Assembly (NCBI GenBank): GCA_963748105.1
Contig: CAVVHP010000004.1
Coordinates: forward strand, 133,464-197,463
Source: JAKAGZ01 sp963748105
Lineage (GTDB): Bacteria; Bacteroidota; Ignavibacteria; Ignavibacteriales; Ignavibacteriaceae
DNA length: 64,000 bases
Direction: 5' to 3'
Each line of letters opens with the position of its first letter. Within the stretch, counting starts at the first letter, position 1. The position numbers and the translations under genes are program-made. Below the pieces are notes generated by a model that saw only the letters and a list, made by a program, of their open reading frames with translations, did no database searches and had not been told where the DNA came from. Positions 24,912 through 35,838 of the stretch are shown here, piece by piece.

Positions 24912-27900
24912 ATGAGTTTATCATCATTAAGTATTAGAAGACCGGTACTGGCGATTGTGATGTCAATCGCTATTGTGCTGTTCGGAGTTATCGGATATAC
25001 ATATCTTGGTATAAGAGAGTATCCCGCTGTTGATCCGCCGATTATTACGGTAAGTACATCATACACGGGTGCAAACGCTGATGTAATTGAATCGCAGATA
25101 ACCGAGCCGCTTGAAGAATCAATCAACGGTATCGCAGGAATTCGTTCACTTACTTCTGTAAGTCGTGACGGACGTAGTACAATTACAGTTGAGTTTGATA
25201 TCGATGTAAATCTTGAAACGGCCGCAAATGATGTGCGTGATAAAGTTTCGCGTGCTATCCGCTCACTGCCGCCCGATATTGAAAACCCGATTGTCTCAAA
25301 AGCTGATGCGAATTCTTTCCCGATAGTTTTTATGAATCTGCAGAGCGATACAAAAAACCTGATGGAGCTTTCTGAAATAGCAAACAATGTATTTAAAGAA
25401 AGATTCCAGACTATTCCCGGCGTAAGTTCTGTGCAGATTTGGGGAGATAAAAAATATTCAATGCGTCTCTGGCTCGATCCGGCAAAACTTGCGGCTTATC
25501 ATCTCAGTCCGGTTGATGTGAAAAATGCGCTTGCCCGGGAAAATATTGAGCTTCCTTCAGGTATTATTGAAGGAAACAACACGGAACTTTCAATCAGAAC
25601 AATTGGAAGGCTCTCAACGGTTAAGGAATTTAATAATCTCATTATTTCTGAAAAGAACGGCAGCCTGGTGAGAATGAAAGATATTGGTCACGCCGAACTT
25701 GGTCCTGAAAACATGAGAACAATACTTAAGCGTGATGGAATTGCTATGGTAGGCGTTGTGCTGATAGCGCAGCCGGGCGCAAACAATATCGCTATCACCG
25801 ATGAATTTTATAAACGGCTCGACCAGATTAAAAAATCAATGCCTTCAGATCTTAAAGTAGGAATTGGTTTTGATGTTACCAGATATATAAAGGATTCTAT
25901 CACAGAGGTTGAACAGACAATCTTTCTCGCGTTTTCTCTTGTTGTTCTGATAATCTTTTTGTTTTTAAGAGACTGGAGAACCACCATCATCCCGATTATA
26001 GCTATACCCATTTCGCTGATCGGTGCGTTCTTTATAATGTATATCGCAAATTTTTCTATAAATGTGCTGACACTGCTTGGAATTGTGCTTGCGATAGGAA
26101 TTGTAGTGGATGACGCCATAGTTGTGCTCGAAAATATTTACGCGAAAATTGAAGACGGGATGAATCCCGTTGATGCGGCCACAAGAGGCTCGGCTGAAAT
26201 TTTCTTCGCGATACTTTCAACAACTATCGCGCTTGCCTCGGTGTTCCTTCCAATCATCTTTTTGCAGGGACTTACAGGAAGACTTTTCCGTGAATTCGGA
26301 ATTGTAATTGCCGGATCGGTTGTTATTTCAGCTTTTGTGGCTTTAACGCTGACTCCAATGCTCGGCGGAAAGATTCTGAAAGCACGGGATAAAGAAACTC
26401 ACAGCTGGTTCTACTTAAAAACAGAACCATTCTTTGTAAGAATGAATGGGTGGTACAGATCAACACTTAATACATTTATGACAAGACGCTGGATTGCATT
26501 TGCTATAATGGCATTTTCAATCGGGTTGATTTATTTTCTGTTTATTTCAACTCCGGCGGAACTGGCGCCGCTTGAAGACAGAAGCAGTTTAATTATTTCA
26601 ACAACGGCCCCCGAGGGAACTACTTTTGATTATATGGATAAGTTTATGGATAAACTTATCGGCCTGATCAAAAAAGACGTTCCTGAAAATGATGGAATTA
26701 TTTCTGTTACTTCACCGGGATTCGGCGCATCTGGTTCAACAAATTCCGGTTTTATTTATATGCTTCTTACACAACCCGATGAAAGGCAGAGAACGCAGGG
26801 ACAAATTGCGGGTGCTCTTACAGGTGAGGTAAGTAAACTAACCGAGGCACGTACCTACGTAGTTCAGCAGCAGACAATCGGACAGAGAGGATTCGGCCTG
26901 CCGGTTCAGTACGTACTGCAGGCGCCTAATTTTGAAAAGCTCAGGGAATTTCTTCCCAAATTTGTTGAGGCTGCGCAGAAAGATCCTACGTTTGCTTTCG
27001 TAGATGTTAATCTGAAATTCAATAAACCTGAACTTCGTGTTACAATTGACAGGGAAAGAGCCAGAACTCTGGGAATTTCTGTTTCGGATATTACGCAGAC
27101 AATACAGGCTGCGTTCAGCGGGCAGAGATTCGGATTTTTTATCAGGAATGGAAAACAGTACCAGGTTATTGGCCAGGTTGACAGGGCCGACAGGGATGCA
27201 CCGATTGATTTGCGTTCGCTTTCGATAAAAAATGACAAGGGCGAAATGATTCAGCTTGATAACGTTGTGCATCTGGTTGAAGAAAGTACACCGCCGCAGC
27301 TGTACAGGTTTAACCGTTATGTATCAGCCACGGTAAGCGCTGCGCTTATGCCGGGCAAAACTATCGGCGATGGTATTAAGGCAATGGATGTAATAAAATC
27401 AAAAGTGCTGGATGATACTTTCTCAACCGCTCTTGACGGTGCTTCAAAAGATTATGCCGAAAGCTCATCGAGTCTTCTTTTCGCATTTATGCTGGCAATC
27501 ATATTAATTTATCTTGTGCTGGCGGCACAGTTTGAAAGTTTCAGGGATCCGTTTATTATTCTTTTTACGGTTCCTCTTGCAATAGCCGGCGCGCTGGTTT
27601 CTATCTGGTATTTTAACCAGACGCTTAACATTTTCAGTGAGATCGGTATTATCATGCTTATCGGTCTTGTTACAAAGAACGGTATTTTGATCGTGGAATT
27701 TGCCAACCAGAGAAAGGCGCAGGGACTTTCAAAAATGGAAGCCATTGTTGATGCAGCGGCTGCACGTCTCCGCCCGATCCTTGATGACAAGCTTATCGAC
27801 AGTGCTTGGTATTTTACCGATTGCTCTCGCACTCGGTGCAGGTTCCGAAAGCCGTACATCGATGGGTATCGCTGTAATCGGCGGACTTATTTTTTCAACC

Positions 27901-27993
27901 GTGCTTACTTTATTCGTGATTCCGGCAATTTATTCCTATTTCTCACGGTCAACTGCAGCGGTTTCTAATGTAACTGAGGAGTTAGAAGATTAG
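24912..27993 (+). CDS. RND multidrug efflux pump inner-membrane subunit (AcrB-like; indel at 27781-27782)
   Basis: Proton-driven trimeric pump, about 1026 residues. The N terminus SIRRPVLAIVMSI, the TM4 proton-relay GIVVDDAIVVLENIY (Asp400, Asp401) and the FALTLTPML-like block are family hallmarks. Two large periplasmic loops follow TM1 and TM7. The raw frame goes wrong at RPIL. Removing one T at 27781 gives RPILMTSLSTVLGILPIALALGAGSESRTSMGIAVIGGL, the normal last helices, with a stop at 27991. It lies in an adaptor-pump-channel operon. The substrate is unknown. Confidence 0.92.
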
Positions 27994-28070
27994 ATTTTTA
28001 TTAAACTAAATTTTGAAAAAACATGAAAGAATATATTAAATCAATGCATAGTGAAAGTTCAAAACCGGAA

Positions 28071-28168
28071 TGTCATTTCGAATCCCGGTTTTACCGGGGT
28101 GAGAAATCTGTTTTTACAAAAAGATTTCTCAGTCGTCCGTTACCAAACGGATGCCTTCGGAAATGATA
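28071..28168. repeat. Dispersed TGTCATTTCG...AAATGATA repeat, copy 2, at the start of the TolC-like gene
   Basis: A 98-base copy of the repeat seen at 23618. It begins TGTCATTTCGAATCCCGG with a stem to CCGGGG, contains GAGAAATCT...AGATTTCTC, a GTCCGTTACCAAACGGAT stem, and ends CTTCGGAAATGATA. It sits between the pump stop and the signal peptide of the TolC-like protein, in a frame that stays open, so it could supply extra N-terminal codons. Confidence 0.75.
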
Positions 28169-28179
28169 AAAATGGCGGC

Positions 28180-29490
28180 TTGATTTTAGCGATAACTGTT
28201 GCAATATTTTTAATGGTAGCTGGCTTTACAAATGCGCAGGAAGTTCTTACTCCGCAGGATGCGGTAAAGATAGCGCTTGAGAATAATTATTCGATTAAGA
28301 TTGCAAAAAACGAAAAAGATATTGCGGAAAATAATTCAACGTGCCGGTAATGCAGGTTTCCTGCCCACAGTTGATGCTTCCGGTTCTTATCAAGATCATC
28401 AAATGATACAAAGCAGAATTATTCAAACGGGCAGACGGTTAATGTTAACGGCGCGATAAATAAAAATTACGCCGCTGGAATAAATCTGAACTGGACAATT
28501 TTTGATGGGCTGAAAATGTTTGCCTCGCTCGACCAGTTGAAAGAATTGAAAAGAATCGGTGAGACAAGTTATAAAAAAGCTGTTGAACAAAATATCTCTG
28601 ACGTGCTTGCTACATATTATGATATTGCAAGGCAGGAACTTCTGCTGCAGGTGATCAAAAAAAATGTGTCTATCTCGGAAGAAAGATTAAAAATTGTAGA
28701 GAATGAAAAGTCTGTTGGATCGGCATCAAAATTCGATCTTTTAAAAGCCCGGGTAGATTTAAATAGCGATAAATCCGCGTTGCTCAACCAGGAGCAGTCA
28801 TTGCAGGTAGCAAGGACAACATTAAACAGGCTACTGGGCAGAGATATAAACACAAATTTTTTGATTCAGGATACTATTGTTGTTAATAAAAACTTAGCAT
28901 TCAGTGATCTGAAATCTGTTACGATGGACAAGAACAGCGATTTGATGCTGGCAAAGCAGAATAAGAATTTATCCGAAGCTCAGTTAAGGCTTGAAAGAGC
29001 TGATTTGATGCCGAAAATAAGTCTGAACCTCGGTTATAATTATACAAAATCAGAATCAGGTGCTGGATTTTTTATTTCAAGTAAAACAACTGCTTTTAGT
29101 TACGGGGCAACTGTTTCTCTTAATCTGTTCAATGGTTTAAATACCAGGAGAAGAATGGAAAACGCGCAGGTGGGAATTGAAAGCAGCGAGTATTCTTACA
29201 ACCGGTCTCTTGAGCAGGTGAATGCGGAATTAAAAAATACATATCTGAAATATTCTAACAGTCTTCAGCTTATCGGACTTGAAAGTGAAAATTACAAATC
29301 CGCCGAGGAGAACGTCGATCTTGCTTTGGAGAAACTTCGTGTTGGAGCAATTACGCCGCTGGATTTCCGTACATCGCAGAAAGATATGCTTGATGCGAAG
29401 AGCCGGCTTGTTTCCGCGCAGTACGACGCAAAAACAGCGGAGACAGATCTGCTTAAAATCAGCGGCCAGTTGATAAAGACTGTGAAGTAA
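28180..29490 (+). CDS. TolC-like outer-membrane efflux protein (two indels, 28339 and 28393)
   Basis: Outer-membrane channel of the RND operon, about 435 residues. I choose the TTG at 28180, where the signal peptide begins (ILAITVAIFLMVAGFTNAQ). The frame is open further up to 28051, but that part is the repeat element. LTPQDAVKIALENNYSIKIAKNE is the first helix of the family. An extra base near 28339 and a missing base near 28393 must be repaired to read RAGNAGFLPTVDASGSY and then NGAINKNYAAGINLNWTIFDGLKMF. The long coiled-coil helices then run unbroken (RLKIVENEKSVGSASKFDLLKARVDL; EENVDLALEKLRVGAITPLDFRTSQ). Confidence 0.82.
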
Positions 29491-29512
29491 GGATTTTTAG
29501 TAATTCCAGATT

Positions 29513-29556
29513 TTTAAGTACCTTAATGGTCAGTTCCTGGCACAAAGGTACTTAAA
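29513..29556. terminator. Large hairpin after the efflux operon
   Basis: TTTAAGTACCTT and AAGGTACTTAAA form a perfect 12-bp stem with a 20-base loop, starting 23 bases after the TolC-like stop. No long T-run follows, so termination is possible but not certain. The rest of the 29491-29680 gap shows no gene. Confidence 0.4.
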
Positions 29557-29680
29557 TACTTTGGAACATACGGTTTTTCACATTTCCACCAGTAATATAC
29601 CCCTAAACCCCATATTTTACAGAAGATTATTAGCTCAAAAAATGCTAAATTTAAATTCAATTTAAATTATTGAGAATTCT

Positions 29681-30946
29681 ATGCAGCTTTGCATTTTTGA
29701 GGATATCAAATACGCAAATTTTGAGCCGTTGAGTCTGTCCAGGCCGGTTTATGAACTTGTCTGCGGAATTTCTACGCTGAAAGAGAAAATTCTCAGAAAT
29801 TTCCCCGGACGTAAGTATTCTCTCCACTGCAGGAAATACCTGGCGGATTCGTTGAAACAGGATTTCCCTAGGATTTCAATCAATACTATCGATGATGGCG
29901 TATGTCTTTTTATCAATGGCAGGCTCCTGAGCGATAAAAACTTGGGCAGAATATTTAATCTGCGCGATAAAGAAGATAGGGTTTATTTGTATGGTGAAAC
30001 GGTTGTTGCTGCAAAATTGTCAGGCGGGAATTTAAAAAAGCTGAAAGAAAATCTACCCGATGCAATAAGTAAAGATAGTTTTTTCGGACTCCCGTTTGAA
30101 AATATCGAAATAGATCTTGTGAATTATACGTGGGATCTAATCAACAGGAATGGTGAAGAAATTGTAAAGGATTTCAAGTATCTTAAGACAAAAAATAAAA
30201 ACGTAAAGAAAAAACCTAAAAAGAAAATTCACGATGGTGTTCATTTTGTAAATAAAAAAGATATTTATTTTGGTGATGGAGTTGAAATAAAACCCGGCTG
30301 CGTGATTGATGCATCGAAAGGTCCGGTTTATATTGATAAAAACGTTTTGATATTTCCAAATGCCGTGATTGAAGGTCCTGCCTATATTGGCGAAAACTCT
30401 AAAATAAAAAGCAGCGCAACAATTTATGAAAATGTAAGTATTGGTAAAGTCTGCAAAGTTGGCGGGGAAGTTGAAGATATAATTATGATGCCCTACAGTA
30501 ACAAACAGCACGCTGGATTTATTGGCCATGCTTACCTGGGAAGCTGGGTAAACCTTGGAGCCGATACTAACAATAGCGACCTGAAAAATAACTACAGTAC
30601 AGTTAAAGTAAATGTTAACGGAAGGCAAATAGATAGCGGCTCACAGTTCCTCGGGCTGCTTATGGGTGATCATTCAAAGTCTGCAATTAATTCGATGTTT
30701 AACACAGGGACGAACGCAGGATTTTCCTGCAATATTTTCGGAGCAGGATTTCCGGCAAAACATATTCCTTCTTTCACCTGGGGAGGAGGAGAAAAGTTTT
30801 CAACTTATAATGTTGAAAAGAGCATAGAAACAGCAAAAATAGTTTTTAAGAGAAGAGATAAAGAATTCACTGAGACGGATGCAAATTTGTTCAGAGCAAT
30901 TTTTGATTTGACAAAAAATGAAAGAAAGGATAAAGGTATTAAATAG
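29681..30946 (+). CDS. Sugar-phosphate nucleotidyltransferase-like protein (NTP_transf_4 plus left-handed beta-helix)
   Basis: A 421-residue protein. The N terminus MQLCIFEDIKYANFEPLSLSRPVYELVCGI is typical of the NTP_transf_4 family found in Bacteroidota and Chlorobi. This family keeps the nucleotidyltransferase fold but lacks the classical GxGxR loop. The C-terminal third has hexapeptide repeats of a left-handed beta-helix (GCVIDASKGPVYIDKNVLIFPNAVIEGPAYIG), as in GlmU-like acyltransferases. The product is unknown, probably a nucleotide sugar. Its stop overlaps the GTG start of rsmB by one base. Confidence 0.8.
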   Translation: MQLCIFEDIKYANFEPLSLSRPVYELVCGISTLKEKILRNFPGRKYSLHCRKYLADSLKQDFPRISINTIDDGVCLFINGRLLSDKNLGRIFNLRDKEDRVYLYGETVVAAKLSGGNLKKLKENLPDAISKDSFFGLPFENIEIDLVNYTWDLINRNGEEIVKDFKYLKTKNKNVKKKPKKKIHDGVHFVNKKDIYFGDGVEIKPGCVIDASKGPVYIDKNVLIFPNAVIEGPAYIGENSKIKSSATIYENVSIGKVCKVGGEVEDIIMMPYSNKQHAGFIGHAYLGSWVNLGADTNNSDLKNNYSTVKVNVNGRQIDSGSQFLGLLMGDHSKSAINSMFNTGTNAGFSCNIFGAGFPAKHIPSFTWGGGEKFSTYNVEKSIETAKIVFKRRDKEFTETDANLFRAIFDLTKNERKDKGIK

Positions 30947-32316
30947 TGGAACCAGTTCAATTTGAAGAACATAAAGTAAAAGATCTTTACGAAGGTGTAC
31001 GCGGACTTGCCGTAAGTATTTTAAATAAAGTAGAACGCACGGATGCTTATCTTGAAAAACTGCTTGATAATCAATTAAAAAATTCAGAATTGAGTGGTCC
31101 AGATAAAGCATTGTTGTATGAAATTGTTCACGGTGTAGTTCGCTGGGGCGGACGGCTTGACTGGGTACTCAACGGGTTTTACAAGGGACAGTTTTCAAAA
31201 GCAATACCAAATTTAAAAAACGGACTGCGTGTAGCTCTTTACCAGATTTTATTTTTAGATCGTGTTCCTGATTACGCTGCGGTTAACGAAGCCGTTGAAT
31301 TTGTTAAAAAACTTCAGGGTCAAAAACCAGCCGATCTAACTAACGCCATTTTGAGAAATATTATCAGGAACAAAAATGGTATTCGTTATCCCGATCCGGA
31401 ATCTGATCTGCCCGGATATATAACAGCATATTATTCACATCCTCTGTGGATGGTAAAAAGATATATAAAGAGATTTGGCCGTGAGGGAACTGAAAAACTT
31501 CTGGCTGCAAATAATGAAAAACCATTTCTTACTTTGAAAATTAATGCATTAAAAACTACACCGGAAGAGTTTACAAAACTTCTGGATTCGGTAAATTTGA
31601 AATACAATCACGGAAAATATTTACAGGAATTTTTCCAGCTGCAAAACTTAACCAATATTACTGCGTGGGAGTATTTTGTTCAGGGTTATTTTAATATTCA
31701 GGATGAGAGCGCCGGACTTGCGTGCCGTTTGCTCGGTGTAACCCCCAATATGAGGGTAATAGATCTTTGTGCAGCTCCCGGTGGAAAAACTGCATACCTT
31801 GCAGGTCTTATGCACGACGATGGAGAAATAGTTGCAATAGACAGGTTTGAAAGCAGGCTGAAAGTCTTTAATAAAAATATCGAAAGGCTGGGGATTAAAT
31901 CTGTAAAGACAATTGAAACGGATGCACTAAATTATGAAGGTGAACCTTTTGACCGTGTTCTTGCCGATGTACCTTGTTCAGGCACCGGAACCCTATCAAA
32001 GAAACCGGATATTAAATGGAAGAGAGATCTTCTTGATATCAGAAATATGAATGAAATTCAGTACAAAATTTTATGCAAGGCAGCTGACCTGGTTAAAAAA
32101 GATGGAGTTGTAGTGTACAGTACCTGCTCAATTGAACCTGAAGAAAATTTTGAAGTTGTGGATAAATTTTTAAAATCTCATCCTAATTTTGTGCTTAAAA
32201 ATGCAGCCGAAGAATTTCCAAAGGAACTGGTTGACGAACACGGTTGTATACAAACACTGCCGCAGATTCACGGGATGGATGGAGCGTTTGCAGCCAAATT
32301 AGTAAGAGTAGAATAA
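30946..32316 (+). CDS. rsmB: 16S rRNA (cytosine(967)-C(5))-methyltransferase RsmB
   Basis: A 456-residue rRNA methyltransferase with a GTG start overlapping the previous stop. The N-terminal NusB-like domain is seen in VRGLAVSILNKVERTDAYLEKLL and RVPDYAAVNEAVEFVK. The SAM-binding domain has DLCAAPGGKTAYLA. The two catalytic cysteines lie in DVPCSGTGTLSKKPDIKW (motif IV) and VVYSTCSIEPEENFEVV (motif VI). Length is normal for RsmB. Recognition of C967 is inferred from the NusB-domain architecture. Confidence 0.92.
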   Translation: MEPVQFEEHKVKDLYEGVRGLAVSILNKVERTDAYLEKLLDNQLKNSELSGPDKALLYEIVHGVVRWGGRLDWVLNGFYKGQFSKAIPNLKNGLRVALYQILFLDRVPDYAAVNEAVEFVKKLQGQKPADLTNAILRNIIRNKNGIRYPDPESDLPGYITAYYSHPLWMVKRYIKRFGREGTEKLLAANNEKPFLTLKINALKTTPEEFTKLLDSVNLKYNHGKYLQEFFQLQNLTNITAWEYFVQGYFNIQDESAGLACRLLGVTPNMRVIDLCAAPGGKTAYLAGLMHDDGEIVAIDRFESRLKVFNKNIERLGIKSVKTIETDALNYEGEPFDRVLADVPCSGTGTLSKKPDIKWKRDLLDIRNMNEIQYKILCKAADLVKKDGVVVYSTCSIEPEENFEVVDKFLKSHPNFVLKNAAEEFPKELVDEHGCIQTLPQIHGMDGAFAAKLVRVE

Positions 32317-32375
32317 TTTTTATAATTAGAAATTAATTACTATCCAACAATTAGAATTCAGGAATTTAATTAATT

Positions 32376-33266
32376 ATGCTGGAAAAATTTGCAGAAGAAC
32401 TAAGAGCAGCACGGGAAAAAAGCGGAATTACTCTCCAACAGATAGCCCAGAAATCACGCATCGATTTGAAGTATATACAGGCAATAGATAAAGGTGATTT
32501 CAGCTTTCTGCCCGAAGTTTATGTAAAAGCTTTTATCAAACAGTTTGCTAAAATTGTCGGGTTGGATGAACACGTAGCAATAAAAAAATACGAAGCCGAA
32601 AAAACCGGGAAAATCCATGAAGAAGAGATTAAGCCCGAAAAAACAGAAGATATTCAAAAGGAAGAAGTTTCAGAAAAGGCTGCAGACAATAAAAAGTCGG
32701 GGACGCCCAAAATTCAACAACCGTTGAAATCGTTTCAGGAAAGTTCGGGAAAAAAAACCGGCACAGAAGAGGTGTCATTTTCAGAAAGAATTAAATCTGA
32801 CAAAGCAATATTGGCCGGAGTTATTGGTGGTGCTTTAGCTATTATTTTAGTTGTTGTATATTTCTTCTTTATAATGCCGGAATCAGATATAATTGTTGCA
32901 GAAAAGCCTTATGATGAAGTAAGAAAAGAAAATCAACAGAGATATGTCCCTGAAACGCCGCAGTTAAACAATGCATCTTCAGTGGCCCCATCCGATAGTA
33001 TAACTCTAAATATACATGCAAGTGATACAACCTGGATCAGATTGAAGATAGACGGCAGAGAAGTTCAGGAATTCAAACTTTACCCGAATAGTAATAAATT
33101 ATTAAAGGCCGCGGTAAATGTTAGTATGATAGTGGGGAACGCAGGTGGGACAGAATTAAAACTTGGTGATAAGAAATTAAATTTTACTGGTAAGAATAAA
33201 GAAGTCCGATACGTTTTAATAGATAAGAACGGTTTGAAATATATTCATACCCCTCCAACATTTTAG
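32376..33266 (+). CDS. RodZ-like helix-turn-helix membrane protein (HTH_25, TM, DUF4115)
   Basis: A 296-residue protein with the RodZ architecture. The N-terminal HTH (LRAAREKSGITLQQIAQKSRIDLKYIQAIDKGDFSFLPEVYVKAFIKQFAKIVGL) is followed by a Lys/Glu/Pro-rich linker. One membrane helix (AGVIGGALAIILVVVYFFFI, near residue 150-170) and a C-terminal beta-rich DUF4115 domain (SDTTWIRLKIDGREVQEFKLYPNS) follow. RodZ anchors MreB and shapes the cell; whether this protein does is inference. ligA starts 10 bases downstream. Confidence 0.85.
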   Translation: MLEKFAEELRAAREKSGITLQQIAQKSRIDLKYIQAIDKGDFSFLPEVYVKAFIKQFAKIVGLDEHVAIKKYEAEKTGKIHEEEIKPEKTEDIQKEEVSEKAADNKKSGTPKIQQPLKSFQESSGKKTGTEEVSFSERIKSDKAILAGVIGGALAIILVVVYFFFIMPESDIIVAEKPYDEVRKENQQRYVPETPQLNNASSVAPSDSITLNIHASDTTWIRLKIDGREVQEFKLYPNSNKLLKAAVNVSMIVGNAGGTELKLGDKKLNFTGKNKEVRYVLIDKNGLKYIHTPPTF

Positions 33267-33276
33267 TCTTAAATAA

Positions 33277-35298
33277 ATGTCCGCATCAGCAAAAAAAAGA
33301 ATAGAAGAATTACGAGAGCAGATACGAGAGCATGATCATAAGTATTATGTTCTTGCTGAGCCCGCCATCGGTGATCAGGAATTTGATTTATTACTAAAGG
33401 AGCTGGAAAGACTTGAACAGGAAAATCCCGGACTGATAACGCCGGATTCGCCAACACAAAGAGTCGGAAAAGATCTTACTAAGGATTTTAAGCCGGTGCA
33501 GCACCAGGTGCCGATGCTAAGTCTTGCAAACACCTATAACGAAGAAGAACTTTTTGATTTTGACAGGAGAATAAGGGAAGCACTCCCTGAAGGCGAGAAA
33601 ATTGAGTACATTGTTGAAATGAAAATAGATGGTGCTTCTGTAAGTCTGAATTATGTTGACGGCTACCTGAAAACTGCCGCTACGCGCGGAGATGGAACAA
33701 CCGGAGAGGAAATAACAGTTAATGTAAAAACAATAAGATCTGTTCCGCTTAAGCTGAAAAAAACAAAATCGATTCCCTACAAATTAAGTAACATTGAAAT
33801 TCGCGGCGAGATTTTTATGAAGCTGGAGGATTTTATTAACTTAAACAAGGAAAGAGAAAAGAACGGGGAAAAGCTTTTTGCAAATCCGAGGAATTCAACA
33901 GCAGGAACACTAAAATTGCAGGATCCGCAAATAGTTGCCAAACGGCCATTGAATGTTTTTCTATATAGCCTTCTCAGTACGGAAGATGAATTTAAATCAC
34001 AGTATCAAAATCTTGAAATATTGAGAAAGCTGGGGTTTAACGTTAACCCGGAACATAAACTTTGCAAGAATATAAATGAAGCACTGGAAGAATGTAAAAA
34101 ACTCGAAGAAAGAAGGGGCGCTCTTGCTTATGAAATAGATGGAGCGGTCATAAAGGTTAATTCAGTCCGGCAACAGAATATTCTTGGCAGTATTGCCAAA
34201 TCACCACGCTGGGCAGTGGCCTATAAATTTAAAGCTAAACAGGCTTTCACAATTGTCAATAAAATTACCTGGCAGGTTGGCAGAACCGGCGCAGTTACTC
34301 CTGTTGCCGAGCTTGATCCTGTTTTTCTGGCGGGTTCAACAATCAGTCGTGCAACTCTTCACAACTTTGATGAGATAACAAGAAAAGATATTCGTAAGGG
34401 AGATAAGGTTGTTATAGAAAAAGGCGGAGATGTAATTCCAAAGGTTGTTTCCGTAGTGACTTCGGAAAGAGGAAAAAATGTTAAACCAACTAAGCCTCCT
34501 GAAAAATGTCCTGTTTGTAAATCGCATTTATTTAAGCCCGAAGGAGAAGTTGCATATTACTGTCAGAATACCGAATGCCCTGCGCAGATAAAAGGACGAC
34601 TTGAACATTTTGCCTCGCGCGGTGCAATGGATATAGAGGGGCTGGGCGAAGCATTAATCGACTTGTTTGTTGACAAAGGATTCCTGAGCTCATACGATGA
34701 TATTTACGATCTGAAGGACAAAAGGGAAGACCTTGTAGTAATTGAAAGACTGGGAGAAAAAAGTGTCGATAATCTTCTTAAATCGATAGAAGACAGCAAA
34801 GCCCAACCCTTTAACAAGGTGTTATTTGCTATCGGTATTCGATATGTCGGTGCCGGAGCTGCAAAAAAACTTGCGGGTTATTTCGGATCAATTGTTAAAT
34901 TAATGGAAGCTTCAGAAGAAAGTATTTCAGACGTACACGAAATTGGTCCAAGCATAAGTACGAGTGTGACAGAATTTTTTTCTAACAAGAAAAATGTTAA
35001 AATAATTGAGAAGCTAAAGAAGCATGGGCTTATTTTCGAATCCGAAAAAAAGGAAGTGAAAGAAAATTTCTTTAAGGAGAAAACTTTTGTAATCACAGGC
35101 ACACTTTCTGAATTTTCGAGAGAAGGGGCCGGCGACAAAATTACGGCATTGGGCGGAAAGGTTACTTCCAGCGTTAGCAAAAATACAGATTACCTGGTAT
35201 GCGGAGAAAATGCTGGTTCAAAATTAACAAAGGCAGAAAAACTGGGTGTGAAAATACTCAGGGATAATGAATTTATGGAAAAGCTTAAAGAAATTTAA
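33277..35298 (+). CDS. ligA: NAD+-dependent DNA ligase LigA
   Basis: A 673-residue, full-length ligase. The N-terminal Ia domain starts RIEELREQIREHDHKYYVL. The adenylation lysine is Lys116 in EMKIDGASVSLNY. The nucleotidyltransferase core continues with LFANPRNSTAGTLK and GRTGAVTPVAELDPV. The OB fold is followed by a four-Cys zinc finger (CPVCKS...CQNTECPAQ), helix-hairpin-helix repeats, and a C-terminal BRCT domain (FVITGTLSEFSREGAGDKI). No frameshift. It is co-directional with its neighbours and follows the RodZ-like gene closely. Confidence 0.97.
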   Translation: MSASAKKRIEELREQIREHDHKYYVLAEPAIGDQEFDLLLKELERLEQENPGLITPDSPTQRVGKDLTKDFKPVQHQVPMLSLANTYNEEELFDFDRRIREALPEGEKIEYIVEMKIDGASVSLNYVDGYLKTAATRGDGTTGEEITVNVKTIRSVPLKLKKTKSIPYKLSNIEIRGEIFMKLEDFINLNKEREKNGEKLFANPRNSTAGTLKLQDPQIVAKRPLNVFLYSLLSTEDEFKSQYQNLEILRKLGFNVNPEHKLCKNINEALEECKKLEERRGALAYEIDGAVIKVNSVRQQNILGSIAKSPRWAVAYKFKAKQAFTIVNKITWQVGRTGAVTPVAELDPVFLAGSTISRATLHNFDEITRKDIRKGDKVVIEKGGDVIPKVVSVVTSERGKNVKPTKPPEKCPVCKSHLFKPEGEVAYYCQNTECPAQIKGRLEHFASRGAMDIEGLGEALIDLFVDKGFLSSYDDIYDLKDKREDLVVIERLGEKSVDNLLKSIEDSKAQPFNKVLFAIGIRYVGAGAAKKLAGYFGSIVKLMEASEESISDVHEIGPSISTSVTEFFSNKKNVKIIEKLKKHGLIFESEKKEVKENFFKEKTFVITGTLSEFSREGAGDKITALGGKVTSSVSKNTDYLVCGENAGSKLTKAEKLGVKILRDNEFMEKLKEI

Positions 35299-35829
35299 AT
35301 GATTAGTTATATTAAAGAAAAAATAGTGAATTTTATTATTAATAAAAGATTGAAGAAAAACAATCCTTCCGGACGATCATTTTCAAATTTCTTAAACAAA
35401 ACTTTTACATTTCTTGTGATAATGCCTGAGGAAGAAAATGATTTTCAAAAAAGCATGGAAGTGCTGAAATATCTGAATGAAAAAGGGAAAAACATTACAA
35501 TATTCAGTTACGATTTCAGAAGGAGCCTGATAAGTCAAAAATTCAGGCCGGCAACTATTGAGTACGGGATTGCGGACCGGACTAATCTTGGCCTGCCATC
35601 AAAAAGAGTGGTAGGGGAGCTTGAAAAGAAAGAATTTAACGCAGTAATAGATCTGAACAGAAAGGAAAACCTGTTCTGCAGTTTTTCGGCTAACCTGGTA
35701 AAATCACCGCTAAGAATCAGTTTCCGTAAAAAGGATTCGGACAAATTTTACAACATTCAAATTTCTGATAACGAAGATAATTCGGAGATTTCATATAAAA
35801 ATTTCTTAAATTGTCTTCAAATGTTTTAG
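35299..35829 (+). CDS. Hypothetical protein (DUF6913-like)
   Basis: A 176-residue soluble protein starting directly after the ligA stop. It begins with a basic stretch (INKRLKKNNPSGRSFSNFLNK), then beta/alpha patterns such as FTFLVIMPEEENDF, KNITIFSYDFRRS and FNAVIDLNRKENLFCSFSANLVKSPLRISFRKK. This resembles Bacteroidota DUF6913 proteins, which read like a glycosyltransferase-type Rossmann half. I am not sure of the match, and no catalytic residues stand out. It sits between ligA and a STAS-domain gene. Confidence 0.45.
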   Translation: MISYIKEKIVNFIINKRLKKNNPSGRSFSNFLNKTFTFLVIMPEEENDFQKSMEVLKYLNEKGKNITIFSYDFRRSLISQKFRPATIEYGIADRTNLGLPSKRVVGELEKKEFNAVIDLNRKENLFCSFSANLVKSPLRISFRKKDSDKFYNIQISDNEDNSEISYKNFLNCLQMF

Positions 35830-35838
35830 GGAAAAAGT

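Noticed and set aside
28024..28167. Separate small gene upstream of the TolC-like gene (MKEYIKSMHSES...)
   Set aside because: Two thirds of it is the dispersed repeat element read in one of its frames.
30137..30628. 163-residue antisense ORF inside the nucleotidyltransferase gene
   Set aside because: No family similarity, no start signals, and its sequence mirrors the hexapeptide repeats on the other strand.
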